This document shows positions 9,717 through 19,700 of a stretch of 64,000 nucleotides of DNA, piece after piece. The notes beneath the pieces were generated by a model, which was given only the letters and a program-made list of their open reading frames with translations, was not told the DNA's origin and did no database searches. Source of the stretch: Pelodera strongyloides (Eukaryota; Nematoda; Chromadorea; Rhabditida; Rhabditidae); the NCBI GenBank assembly GCA_036852015.1, contig JAANDG010000050.1, forward strand, positions 186,001 to 250,000. The letters are read 5' to 3'. Made by a program: the position numbers and the translations under genes. Each line of letters begins with the position of its first letter. The first letter of the stretch is position 1.

Positions 9717-12041
9717 GCAACTAACGTACATTGCATTCATTTGCGAGAAATAAATTATTTGACGCGATACACTATCTGCCTGACTCCCCCTCTACACTTG
9801 GAATGTGTTACGATCATTCTTTCTGTTTGAGGTAAATAAACCAGGATTACACGACCATGGTGGTATATAAGTATGGATCTACGTAGGCAATTAATGCTGT
9901 CTACCAACGATCCATTCTTTATTTTGATAGAAATGGAAGCTAAATGCCTAATAACATAAGCAAATATTGCATACATGCATCTTGTCCACACTCCATAAGT
10001 TGATGATAGATCGGTCGACGTGCTCAGAGTGAAACGCAGACAGACAAAATCGACGTCCCGAGTTTTTGAATAATTTGATAGCGTTTACGTATCCATAAGC
10101 TGGCTCAGTTACGTATCTGAAATTGAAAGGAGTAAAGCGAAATACCGGCCGGTTTTTGAAATGCATCGCGTACCCCTGCTTTCTTATGCATTATATGCAA
10201 ATGAACATAAATTAGAATAAAAATGGACCCCAATTCGACCCCACTTAGCATAACTGCATAAGAATGCAGATATTTGAGATGTGTTTCAAAAACCGACTGG
10301 TATTTCGCTTAAATTCACAGTTTTATTTAGAACATGTCACATTTCTAATTGACATAATTTGTATCAAACGATAAAGAGAATCTACGGAAATTTCCTCGTT
10401 TGCAAAACTACGTAGGCAATTTTGCCAAGCTTTTTTAGAAAATACAAACTCGGCTATGACCAAGAAATACTCGTTACGTAAAAAAAAAAAACATTTTTAT
10501 GGGATGCCTGTATTACTAGAGTACCTCATATTTGTGAATTTTTTTTTCCTAAAAATACCAATAATTTCTGCTTTACAATTAATTTGTTGTAGACCGAAGT
10601 CGATCTAACTCTTCGTGATAGTGTTTCGCATGTTGATTATTCGTGAACCCTTTTTTTACCTTGGTTTTTCATCCCAATTTTTACGGCGCTTTTCCTCTAC
10701 TATCGTTGCGTCGAGAGTCCTATAATACAGAAAATCTAAATAAAATGGTCTAAAAACACTCATGCAGATCCATTTCGTTACTTTTATTATGCGCGCTCCA
10801 TTGGCATGTTATGATCGCATGATATTAGTTATACGAATAGTTATAATACGTCGATAGCTATACGAATTTGCGGGCGAAAAAACGGGCATTCATGCAACTT
10901 TTCCCTATGAACTATGGAGTACGGTTTTCGCCTCAACTTTTCATGCGCACATAAACAAATTAGCACAAATTGAGGTCTCCCATATAGACTTAAAATTTGT
11001 TTTTCGCTTCAAGAGCGTGCACCTTTATTCAAGGGAGTTCAAAGCACAATTTCAAGGTTTGCTTATGACATGTTCCGCAGAGGTCCTGAGCAGTAGGCGA
11101 CGAGTTCCAGATGACAAATTGCTCGACGTCTTTTTTTTTTTTTTATAAAGTTTATTATGATCAACAAACCGGACTGCAGAAAAATCGGGCAAGTTCATTT
11201 CTTCTTCGCATAATCGAATGTTGAGCGGATGAGCCTACATTTTATTTTTAATTATTTATTTATATATGTATTTGTTAGGGCTTACAGTGTTTCCGTGTCA
11301 ACTCCATATGAAATATGAATTACAATAGCCCAGTACTGCGTTTCCCGGGTTAATTCCACACAAAACTTTACAATTGGCGAAAAAAGTTGATGTACCGTAG
11401 TCATAAATATATGCCGAGTTACGGAAACATTACGGTAGAAATGGTATCAAACACAACGGTACCTTTAATCTTAGCTCCCATGATTTCTCGTTGCTGAGAA
11501 TGCTGAAAAATAGTTTGGAAACGCATATACTATGTCGCGATCACTTTATTGAATAAACACAGTAAACCACACTCTCAGATGATAACTATGTGCCCACCAA
11601 CGAGGGAGGCCTGCGTGCCCTAGCCCTAGCCTGCAGGCTTGATGTCTTGGGCAAGTTTGTAAAGTTGTGTTTACTTTACTCTGCAAATCTGCGGTCATGT
11701 GCGCAAGCTTCATCCATTTTTGAAACACGCCTCGAATACGTAAAGGTCCAATTTTTAATACTTTAATTAATTTACTAGTTAATAAATGAACAACATCCAT
11801 TACCGCAGTACCTCGAGCTACTTGAAGCTAGCATGTATAATGATAAAATTGGCATTTAAGTTAAAGGGAAACACACTTACACAGAGAATCTTCGGCATAC
11901 TGGCAATACGTTTTGTATCAGAGCTCTCGGCCCTATATGAGAGAAAATCAGTTCGATAATTTCGTTTGGAAGGCAATTAAAAGGATTTACGGCTTCCCGA
12001 TTTTCCGTTGCCAAAGTCTCTGAACTTGAAGCTGATCCCAT
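6412..12041 (-). CDS. F-box/WD40 protein gene (copy I), complete
   Basis: Predicted SCF ubiquitin-ligase substrate receptor, about 401 residues. Ten exons: 11881-12041, 11463-11502, 11170-11234, 10660-10719, 9975-10116, 9441-9587, 8963-9085, 7931-8100, 7054-7186, 6412-6576. Summed length 1206 nt, in phase throughout. Exon 1 carries the F-box (NCLPNEIIELIFSHI, then PVCRRF). Later exons carry WD-type blades ending SIINLWSVDKMH, TVKLWDIGPSAIR, SISLLDMRDGMK, VKADVRNLKTPLQ and GNIYAWTNDTRTS. The start is 16 nt after a CTTTTCAG acceptor, suggesting trans-splicing. The last exon is preceded by a partial duplicate of itself at 6594-6740 with its own acceptor. MITEs sit in several introns. Exon structure matches copies II and III. 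Substrate unknown. Confidence 0.8.
6504..6822 (-). repeat. 164-bp tandem duplication with telomere-repeat borders
   Basis: The block starting at 6504 recurs at 6668, offset 164 bp. It contains the first part of the F-box gene's last exon and its acceptor. Each copy ends in CCATTCGTTTGCTTGTCCTA followed by (GCCTAA)n, at 6631-6668 and 6795-6822. A related ACCATTCGGTTTGCTTGTCC also lies at the normal exon end near 6416. Confidence 0.85.
6594..6740 (-). other. alternative last exon encoding a Gly-Leu tail
   Basis: Duplicated acceptor AGATTTCAG at 6741 opens a frame in phase with exon 9. It repeats the start of the final exon, then reads through the telomeric tract as alternating Gly-Leu and stops at 6594-6596. 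If used, it would replace the last WD blade with a low-complexity tail. Whether it is spliced is unknown. Confidence 0.5.
7224..7404. repeat. MITE2 (TTAAAGCGAAATACSGGCC)
   Basis: Family of about 175 bp with ends TTAAAGCGAAATACGGGCC and GGCCGGTATTTGGCTTTAA. Inner conserved blocks are TTTTTGAAA, ATTTATGCTAATTTGCTCGA and TTCATTTGCATAAGCTGCAT. It is flanked by TTAA at both ends. In the intron between exons 8 and 9 of F-box copy I. Confidence 0.85.
7747..7916. repeat. MITE2, diverged copy
   Basis: Matches MITE2 at ATCGGCCGGTTTTTGAAAAA and at TTTCAAAAACTGGCCAGTAT. The central part is rearranged, with a short repeat of GTAAGCTGCATAA. It lies just 3' of exon 8 of F-box copy I. Confidence 0.65.
8149..8340. 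repeat. GC-rich palindromic MITE
   Basis: Begins ATACTCTGGTTCTCAACCGC and has internal palindromic blocks of CGCGCAGC/GCTGCGCG type. Related to the elements at 3398, 13668 and 36078. In the intron 5' of exon 8 of F-box copy I. Confidence 0.6.
8688..8865. repeat. MITE2
   Basis: Left end AAAAGCGAAATACCAACCGG, right end GGCCGGTATTTCGCTTTAA. Same internal blocks as the copy at 7224, in opposite orientation. Confidence 0.8.
9675..9714. repeat. (CT)n microsatellite
   Basis: About 20 uninterrupted CT dinucleotides in an intron of F-box copy I. Confidence 0.9.
10132..10313. repeat. MITE2
   Basis: Ends GTAAAGCGAAATACCGGCC and GGTATTTCGCTTAAA. It ends only about 15 bp before exon 5 of F-box copy I, so it forms most of the 3' end of that intron. 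Confidence 0.8.
10985..11130. repeat. dispersed repeat AAGAGCGTGCACCTTTATTC
   Basis: Shares more than 100 bp with 60318-60446 (GAGCGTGCACCTTTATTCAA to AAATTGCTCGACGTCT) and more weakly with 36975-37060 in a collagen intron. In reverse it contains AATAAAG near one end. No terminal inverted repeat is obvious. Confidence 0.65.
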
Positions 12042-12121
12042 CTGTCTATGATAATTTCTGAAAAGGCAACTTTTAAAAAAAGTTAAAAAAATTGCCACAA
12101 TAATGGTGCCCAGATAGAACC

Positions 12122-12276
12122 CAGAAGAACGTTAATCCTACCCCTGACACTTTACACGACATGGTACGACATGGTACGACATGGTACGACATGGTACGAC
12201 ATGGTACGACATGGTACGACATGGTACGACATGGTACGACATGGCTAACCGTACGGTTACGATTAACGCTCTTCTG
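12122..12276. repeat. foldback with tandem 10-mer core
   Basis: About eight copies of ATGGTACGAC (12156-12244) are flanked by inverted arms CAGAAGAACGTTAATC and GATTAACGCTCTTCTG (15 of 16 positions pair). Confidence 0.8.
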
Positions 12277-12429
12277 TCAAGAATGAGAGTAATTCTAGAA
12301 TATGAGACGTAAAGAAAAAATATTAAAGTAAAGGAATATGTATGCAGTATGTAATATGTAAAATGAGAGCTCGAGGTTCAGAAGAGAGTAGTTATGAAAC
12401 CCATAAGGTAAATGCGTTCATGGCAGATG

Positions 12430-12560
12430 GCAAGGAGGTCCTCGTAAAATACCTCCGGTAGATGGGTAAGTCATCTGCCGAGTTTGAGTAAAGAAGACAT
12501 ATTTGATTTTTTTATCATTAGCCGGTAATTAGATAACACCGCACTCGACACGCACACATA
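12430..12560. repeat. conserved upstream module, copy 2 of 4
   Basis: About 400 bp upstream of F-box copy I. Shares ATACCTCCGGTAG, GGTAAGTCATCTGC and AACACCGCACTCGA with the modules at 3160, 26374 and 59776. Confidence 0.5.
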
Positions 12561-13667
12561 ATTTATATATGTATGTATATATTGGCGTCTTGAATAATGT
12601 ATGTATGTATGTATGTAAAGAACTGTGCGATTTTTATCCCAATCGGACTCATTTGCATATGTTGCATGGGAAGCTAGTTTTCCAAAATGCATTTCAAAAA
12701 TCGGTTGTATACCGCTTTAACTATAGTTTCAACATGTACTGCGACTCCAGAAAACCATTTTTGCGGTTTTGGCTCCAAAATTTGAAGCGTGTCTTCCGAC
12801 ATGATGATTCCGCACGAATAAAATTAAAAGCAGTTTTCAATTCTTGACTCCGCCCACTATATGGCTAACCCTCAGGGTTGACGTTTGCTTCATGTACAGT
12901 TCACATTCACAGTTCGCATTGGTTTAAACAACAAAATTGTGGCTTTTGCATGGCGATTTCGCCATCTCAAAACTGTTCTGGACCGTAATTGATAAATTGT
13001 TGAATAACAAATGTTTATTATGCAGCCAGCCTATTTTCACGGAATGCTGACCAATATAAATTTTTGCATTTGCTGTATTAAAAAAATGGTTATAAAGGGA
13101 AGACACCTATCATAAGTGAACAAGCACGCAATACAATCTCACTCAGGCACAGACGAATATGAAATTTTCTTTCTCAATTACATGATCATTATTAATTGCT
13201 TGATAATTAATAATTACATAACCATTAATAATCATAAAAATAATCAATACTACATCGCGAACACATCTCTTTTTGAGAGTTATCGAAGAGTCTCTAAACA
13301 ATCTGTGGTTGCCGCGTAGGATACTAAAGTAACTTTCTTTCCGTTTCCTTTATGCCTTTATCCTGTGGAACTCTTAGCGAAGAAAAAATCTATTAGTTAA
13401 ACTATTACATTACATTCTATGTTCTCGAGCACGCAGCGCACCGCGCACTCAGCCGCCTTCGACCTTTCTTTTTGGTGCGCTGCGCGGTTGGAGTTTCTAG
13501 AGAAAACTTTTCACAAGCTTGTTGTTAGTGCTTTCGATAAGAGCCAAGACGTTTTCACATAGTACCCAGTACTGAAAACGCACAAAATGTGTTTCAAGTC
13601 ATGTGTCATACTAGTTTAGATATTATTCAATTTGTTGTAGCAAGTGAAACATATGCTCGAGAAATTG

Positions 13668-13767
13668 CAACCGCGCAGTGCCCTGCGCACCCAGCCGCGT
13701 AGTGCACCAACAAAGAAGGGTAGAAGGCGGCTGGGTGCGCGGTGCGCTGCGCGATTGAACACCAGAG
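13668..13767. repeat. GC-rich palindromic MITE at the 3' end of receptor copy A
   Basis: CGCGCAGTGCCCTGCGCACC at the left pairs with GGTGCGCGGTGCGCTGCGCG at the right. The element's edge (CACCAGAGTTT on plus) abuts the receptor stop codon at 13769-13771. Confidence 0.6.
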
Positions 13768-13768
13768 T

Positions 13769-16700
13769 TTAGTGAGTGTGCGCCGATTTGGAGCGTGTCG
13801 TTGGTTCATTCGCGTTTGGAACATTCACTCGTTGAAAGTATGGTGTTTGCGAACTTGAGGAAGCCGGCTTCATCCCTGAAACTTTTGGAAACGTGGATAA
13901 CTTTTAAAGCGAATGTCAAGTCTAATTCGAAGAAATTCTATAACGCGCTGTCATAAAGTACCGTATACCGTAGAAACCGCCCCCACAGGAAGAAAAAGCC
14001 ATATTGAGGAGCTTTTTTTTGAGACTTCAAAACGTTTTTCTTTTTACCAAACAGTTTTTGTTTATTCTGGTTTTCACTAACGTTATCTTCAAAACCTAAG
14101 CTTTTTTGTGGCCCAACATGCAAAACCGGGTTGACATTCTCTTTAAACGAGAAATCCACTCTACTTAGCTTAAAATATTTTACCGTTATGGCTAATAACG
14201 CCAGCATTACCCTACTGCTTCACGTATGTATATTGTCTTCAATCTGCGAAAGGCTTGTTTCAGTTGGCACTTGGCACACCTTTGGCGCAGACATGATATA
14301 AAGAAAATAGTACTTGTTGTGTCCTCCAAATCAGGCACACAAATGTAGTAAGTAGAGTTTATTGTAGACCACGGAATGTGTAGACGAAAGTGGTTTCGAT
14401 ATGAGATCGATCCCTCATTAGCTAGAGCGCTACTATTTATGGAACACGCTCGTATGCTAATGAGCTGCTAATTCACTAGACAGTAAATACTAGACAATAC
14501 TAAATTCCTAGGTATACGTTATACCTAACACCTCCCTTTTTAGCTAACAACTCAATATGGCTTAATCTTGAGCTTAATATTGAAGTCGATCCGGGGCACG
14601 TCTCGTCCTAGTAGATCTTCGTAGCACTGGCGAAGTTGGGCTCCTTGGCTTGTCCTTCTCGGCTCCATCCATAGCGTCCTTCGGGGTCGTAGGTGTAGTA
14701 TCGTCGGGTACATCCAAATCAGTACCGTAGATGTGTTGCGGGTCATGGTTCCTTATTTTCTGTTCAGCGATCGGCTCCAGATCAAACGTATCCAATAGGA
14801 TGTCTAGGACACCAGGCGTCCTAGTTGATCGAGACCGCATCTGGTTAGCGTGACGTCGGTGTGTCTTCTGTTGTCCTTCGATCTTCACATCATAGATTAC
14901 CGCTCCATGTTTCTTCACAACAGTCGCTTCTATCCAGGTTGGCTTACTCGGGTTACGGTAGTCACGAACATATACCAAGGTTCCAGGAAGAAAAACCTTC
15001 GGTTGCGAACCATGCTTCTTGTTAAACTGCGCCTCCATACGAACATCCTTGAGCATCTTCCTTTCGGCCTTTGGCTTCATTAGATCCCAAGATGTCCGTA
15101 GTTTTCTTCCAAGAAATGCTTCCGCCGGCGACATCCGATTCGGTACAGATTCGCTCGGGGTCATTCTATAGGAGAGCAGAAATGTTTGAAGATTCTCAGC
15201 AGGGCTTCCCTCCCCTTTTAACTTCAGCAGCGCCCGCTTAAAACTGTCGACGAACCTCTCCACTTGTCCATTCGATTGCGGGTGGAATGGCGGTGAGCGA
15301 ACGTGCTCCACCCCATTCTTTGCACAGAACAATGCGAACTCTCCACTCGTGAACTGAGTTCCATTATCTGTTACCAGTGTGTCTGGCATACCGAACTGAG
15401 CGAAAATCTTCTTCAAATTGGCAATCGTGGCGTTGGATGAATCCTATCCATACAAACAATCTCAGGCCACTTACTGTACGAATCTACTACCAGTAAGTAA
15501 AATTTACCTTCCAGCGGTCCAGCGAAGTCTGCGTGAACCCTCTGCCACGGCCTCTCTGTCTTGTTCCACGATTCCAAATTTGTTTTCACTGGCGCTTTCT
15601 GCGCTTTCATACAGCTTGCACACGACTTCACCATCTTATCGATGTCCTCGTCGATTCCTGGCCAGTATACCATCCTCCGAGCGAGCGACTTCGTCCTGAC
15701 GATTCCTTGGTGTCCATTGTGCAACTGTTTCAGAATCCTTCCTCTTAGTGTCGCGGGGATGACTATTCTTTCCGCACACATCAGGATTCCATTGTCCTCC
15801 GAGAGCGACAATTTTCTATTCTCGAATTGCTTAATGTCTTTAGAACTAACCGGCCAATTCCCAGTCTTGTGAGATTCCAATACGTCTTGCAATGTCTTGT
15901 CCGCTGCGGTAGCCTCTTGAATCATCCTGGCTGTCACCGGCAGCGCCGCGATGGTTCCACGATGTAGATTGGCGTATCCATCCACTTCCACACTCGCTAT
16001 CACCACGTCCTCCGTAGATCCTGTGTACTTCGGGATCAATCTTGACAAGACATCCGCACAGCCCATCTCACTGGTTGGTTTGAAAACGATCTTGAAATCG
16101 AAGCTTCTGGTGTAGAGTGCCCATCTCTGCAGTCGATTTGCTGTCGTCACCGGGATTCCATTCCTGGATCCAAAAATCGAGACCAACGGCTTGTGATCCG
16201 TCACAAGAGTGAATTTTCTGCCCAAAAGATACTTGTAGAACTTCTTGAGGCCCCAGAAAATACCTAATCCTTCTTTCTCGATCTGACCGTAGTTCTTTTC
16301 TGCTGGATTCAGTGTCCTTGAAGCGTGTTCGATTGCCTTCTGTGATCCATCTGCCATGCGATGGAGAATAACTGCACCCAGTCCATATTGCGACGCGTCC
16401 GTCACCAATATCAGTTCTTTTGATGGATCGTAGTGGGTCAGCATCCTTGGAGAAGCAATAATCTTCTTCACAGCATCGAAAGCTTCTTGACATTCCTTCG
16501 TCCAGTTCCATTTGACGTCCTTTCGCAGCAATTCGTCAAAGGGTGCCCGCAGCTTGTGCAGGTCTTTCAGGAATCTGCCATAGTAGTTAATCTTACCAAG
16601 AAATGACCTCAACTGACCTATGTCCTTTGGTTCTGGCATTTCTAAGATTGGCTTGATCTTACCGGGGTCGGTCTTGCGTCCTTCTGCAGAGATAATCATC

Positions 16701-19700
16701 CCCAAATACCGGATTTCTCGTGCAGCAAAGGTGCATTTCTCGAAGTTGACATGAAATCCAAACTCCGAGACTCGCTGTAGGCAGCGTAACAGATTCCTAT
16801 CGTGTTCCTGACTTGTCCGTCCTGACACGATCACGTCATCCAAGTACGCGCAGCAACCATCCAGTCCTGCCAGCATCGCGTCGATGACTTGCTGGAAAAT
16901 CCCAGGTGCTGTCTTCACTCCGAAGCACAGCCGGTTGTAGCGGTACAATCCACGATGTGTGTTGATTACCAGCAAATTCTTGGCGTCATCATCCAGTTCG
17001 ATCTGCAGGTAGGCGTCCGCAAAATCGATTGTACTGAATACAGTTCCACCATTCAACGTCGTCCCGATCTCCTCTGCTGTCGGAATCGGGTGTGTGTAGT
17101 CCTGAAGAGCATCGTTGAGTCCTGTGCTAAAGTCGGCACAGACTCGTATCTTCCCATTCGGCTTCTTTACACACATTATCGGAGCGGCCCATGGAGAATA
17201 TGAGACCCGCTCAATGACCCTCATTTGCTCTAGCCTGTCCAGTTCCATTTCAACACTATCCTTGAACGGCAATGGCACTGGTCGCTTGGAGCGGAACACC
17301 GGTTTTGCTCCCTCCCGAAGCGCTAGGCTTGCCTTGGTTTTCTTGCACAAACCAAATCCGGTGGAAAATACATCAGCAAACTGTTTCTTAAGCGCTCCCA
17401 CTTTCGTTCGATTCGCAGTTGCTTCTGATGATGTAGTTGTAGAAATTCCCTTGGAGACACGGTTACATACTGTATCGAACAAATTTCGAAAAACCGTGAA
17501 CTGTTCCATCCAGTCCAGCCCGAGAAGACAATGCCTCCCGCTGTAGACGTGCGCAGTCCCCGTAATGCGCTCTCCCTGGCATGAAATGTTGCACTCGAAT
17601 GATCCTCGGATATTCAGTTCCTCTCCACTGGCTGAGGTCGCTGTGAGGCCTGGGGGTTTCAGGCTCGGTCGACCTAGCGATTTCCACATGGCGTCAGACA
17701 ATAGCGTTATGTCTGAGCCGCTGTCCATCTGGAGTCGCACCTTCTTGTCGTTGACTTCGACCTTGACAAACCTTCTCGAGACTGGTTTGGAAGTCACTCC
17801 ATGGACGTTGCGCTTTGCACTGTTGCCTCGGCAAACAGCTGCATAATGACCCTGTCGACCACACTTCCGGCAAGCTGCATCCTTCGCTGGGCACGAATCC
17901 GTTCCACGGCATCCTTGTCGTCCGCAGTTACTGCACCTCCGGTCGTTGGTACGGGTCCCTCCCGAATTCCTCGGGTATTCCGGTCTTCTACTTCTCTGTA
18001 TGTTTCCTTTGTTGTTGTTGACTTTATTCACATAAGTCAGTGGGTCCACCACCAGGCAGGCCTTACGTTCCGATAACGTATCAATCGCAATTGCCACATC
18101 TTCGAGACTCATCTTGGGGGATCTGTCCAGCGTCTTGATCAACCACGCACGAAGCTCCAGCTCTTCTTCTCCTTCCCTCAGAGTGTTGATGTACATGAGA
18201 ACGCGGAACTGCTCGTCCTGCAGATCCGCAAAACGATACTTCTCACATGCCTTGTTTACCACCGAAATATGTTCCTTAAAATCATCACCTGGACTTTTCT
18301 TCATATGCATCAGCTCGTTCCTAACCCTGAAGATGGATTTCTTGACTCCAAACACAGTCTTCATCTTATCAATCACATCGCACAGCTTCATCTCCAAGGG
18401 TTTCAACGGCAGACACCGACCCTTAAACAGCTGCTCCTCAGTGGGTTGTAGGCGTGACAACAGAAACCGTATTCTGTTCGTCTCCGGAACTGATGATGCT
18501 TGCTCTTCCAATAGCGAAGCATAATTTTCATACCATTCCTCAAAGTTGGTTCCTAATTCCTTGTCGTAGTGAAAGAGTGGCACCGTCTTGTGCAACATCT
18601 GGAGCAAGTTAGCTGCCTCCTGTGACAGCTCAGCTACAGGGGCACGCACGGTAGTCGTCCTATCCGTCGTGTCAGCACCATTTCCCTCGAGTCGTGGTCC
18701 CATCAGCCTCTCCTCCAGTTCCTTCAGTTGTTGTTCACGCGTCGCCTCAGCATCGGCGAACTTCTGAGCCTGTTGCGTCACGGTCGTCTTCAGCTCCTTC
18801 AGCTGCTCCATCAGCTTTCCCAGCATCTTCTCCGTCTTGTCCTCGCTGGACATCGTCACGAGGGATCAAGCAACAGAAAACCGAGAAACAGATCAAGCAA
18901 GGAAAAACTAGGGTGTGAGAATACTGCACGCCCTGTAACAAAAGAGTATTCGCACCACGTCGGGAGTAAGATTACTGTACGCCGTCAGTAGTTTGAAGTA
19001 ACACTTTCGAAATTAAAACTTGAACCAACCTTTTCGAAAATCCTTTTCGAAAAGCCAAAAGTCCGAATTTCGAAAATCCTTTTCGAAAATCCTAGTCGCG
19101 GTATTTCGAAAATCCTTTTCGAAAATCCTAGTCGCGGTGATATTCGAAATCACTGAACGCCAGTGTTGTGTCCTCCAAATCAGGCACACAAATGTAGAGT
19201 AGAAGTTTATTGTAGACACGGAATGTGTAGACGAAAGTGGTTTCGATATGAGATCGATCCCTCATTAGCTAGAGCGCTACTATTTATGGAACACGCTCGT
19301 ATGCTAATGAGCTGCTAATTCACTAGACAGTAAATACTAGACAATACTAAATTCCTAGGTATACGTTATACCTAACAGTACTGCTCACCAAATATATGTC
19401 GTATCTTATTCGTAACCGCTCGGCGGCATGCTTTTACCCCGTATATAAGAACAGCGGCCTGAAATAGTGGAAATTTTCTCCGCGTCAGCGACCTTGCTTT
19501 GAAGATAAATGTTATCAGATTTCGCTTGGACAAAGCTTTCCCTTTGCCTTGTTTGATGAGATTTTCTCAACACAAATAACTGAAATAGCAGGTAATTATG
19601 CGACAAATTAGCTAGCAAATATCATAATATAATTAGCTAATTTCTCAACCTGTATAATTGGGTACCAGGCATTGAAGTACGGTAGACATTGAAAAGCCAA

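Larger units (their letters stand above)
12058..13768. other. intergenic between F-box copy I and receptor copy A
   Basis: Holds the tandem-repeat foldback at 12122-12276, the conserved module at 12430-12560, a MITE2-like scrap near 12640-12720 and GC-rich palindromes at about 13432-13495 and 13668-13767. No gene seen. Confidence 0.6.
14315..19377 (-). mobile_element. Ty3/gypsy LTR retrotransposon
   Basis: Near-identical LTRs of 216 and 214 bp (14315-14530, 19164-19377) read TGTTAGGTATAAC to GGACACAACA on the minus strand. Target duplication is GTACT at 14310-14314 and 19378-19382. A TGG starts 1 nt after the 5' LTR (primer-binding-site position) and AAAAAGGGAGG directly precedes the 3' LTR (polypurine tract). 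The internal region encodes Gag-Pol in the order Gag, protease, RT, RNase H, integrase, the Ty3/gypsy order. Recent insertion is inferred from LTR similarity. It lies in the last intron of receptor copy A, 11 nt past the splice donor. Confidence 0.93.

Noticed and set aside
12156..12244. Regular short repeats resembling an array
   Set aside because: Contiguous 10-mers without spacers in a eukaryote; not CRISPR.
16068..16511. Minus-strand frame of 147 codons
   Set aside because: Alternate frame inside the RT/RNase H region of the retrotransposon.
15418..18991. Numerous plus-strand frames
   Set aside because: Antisense shadows of the retrotransposon polyprotein.
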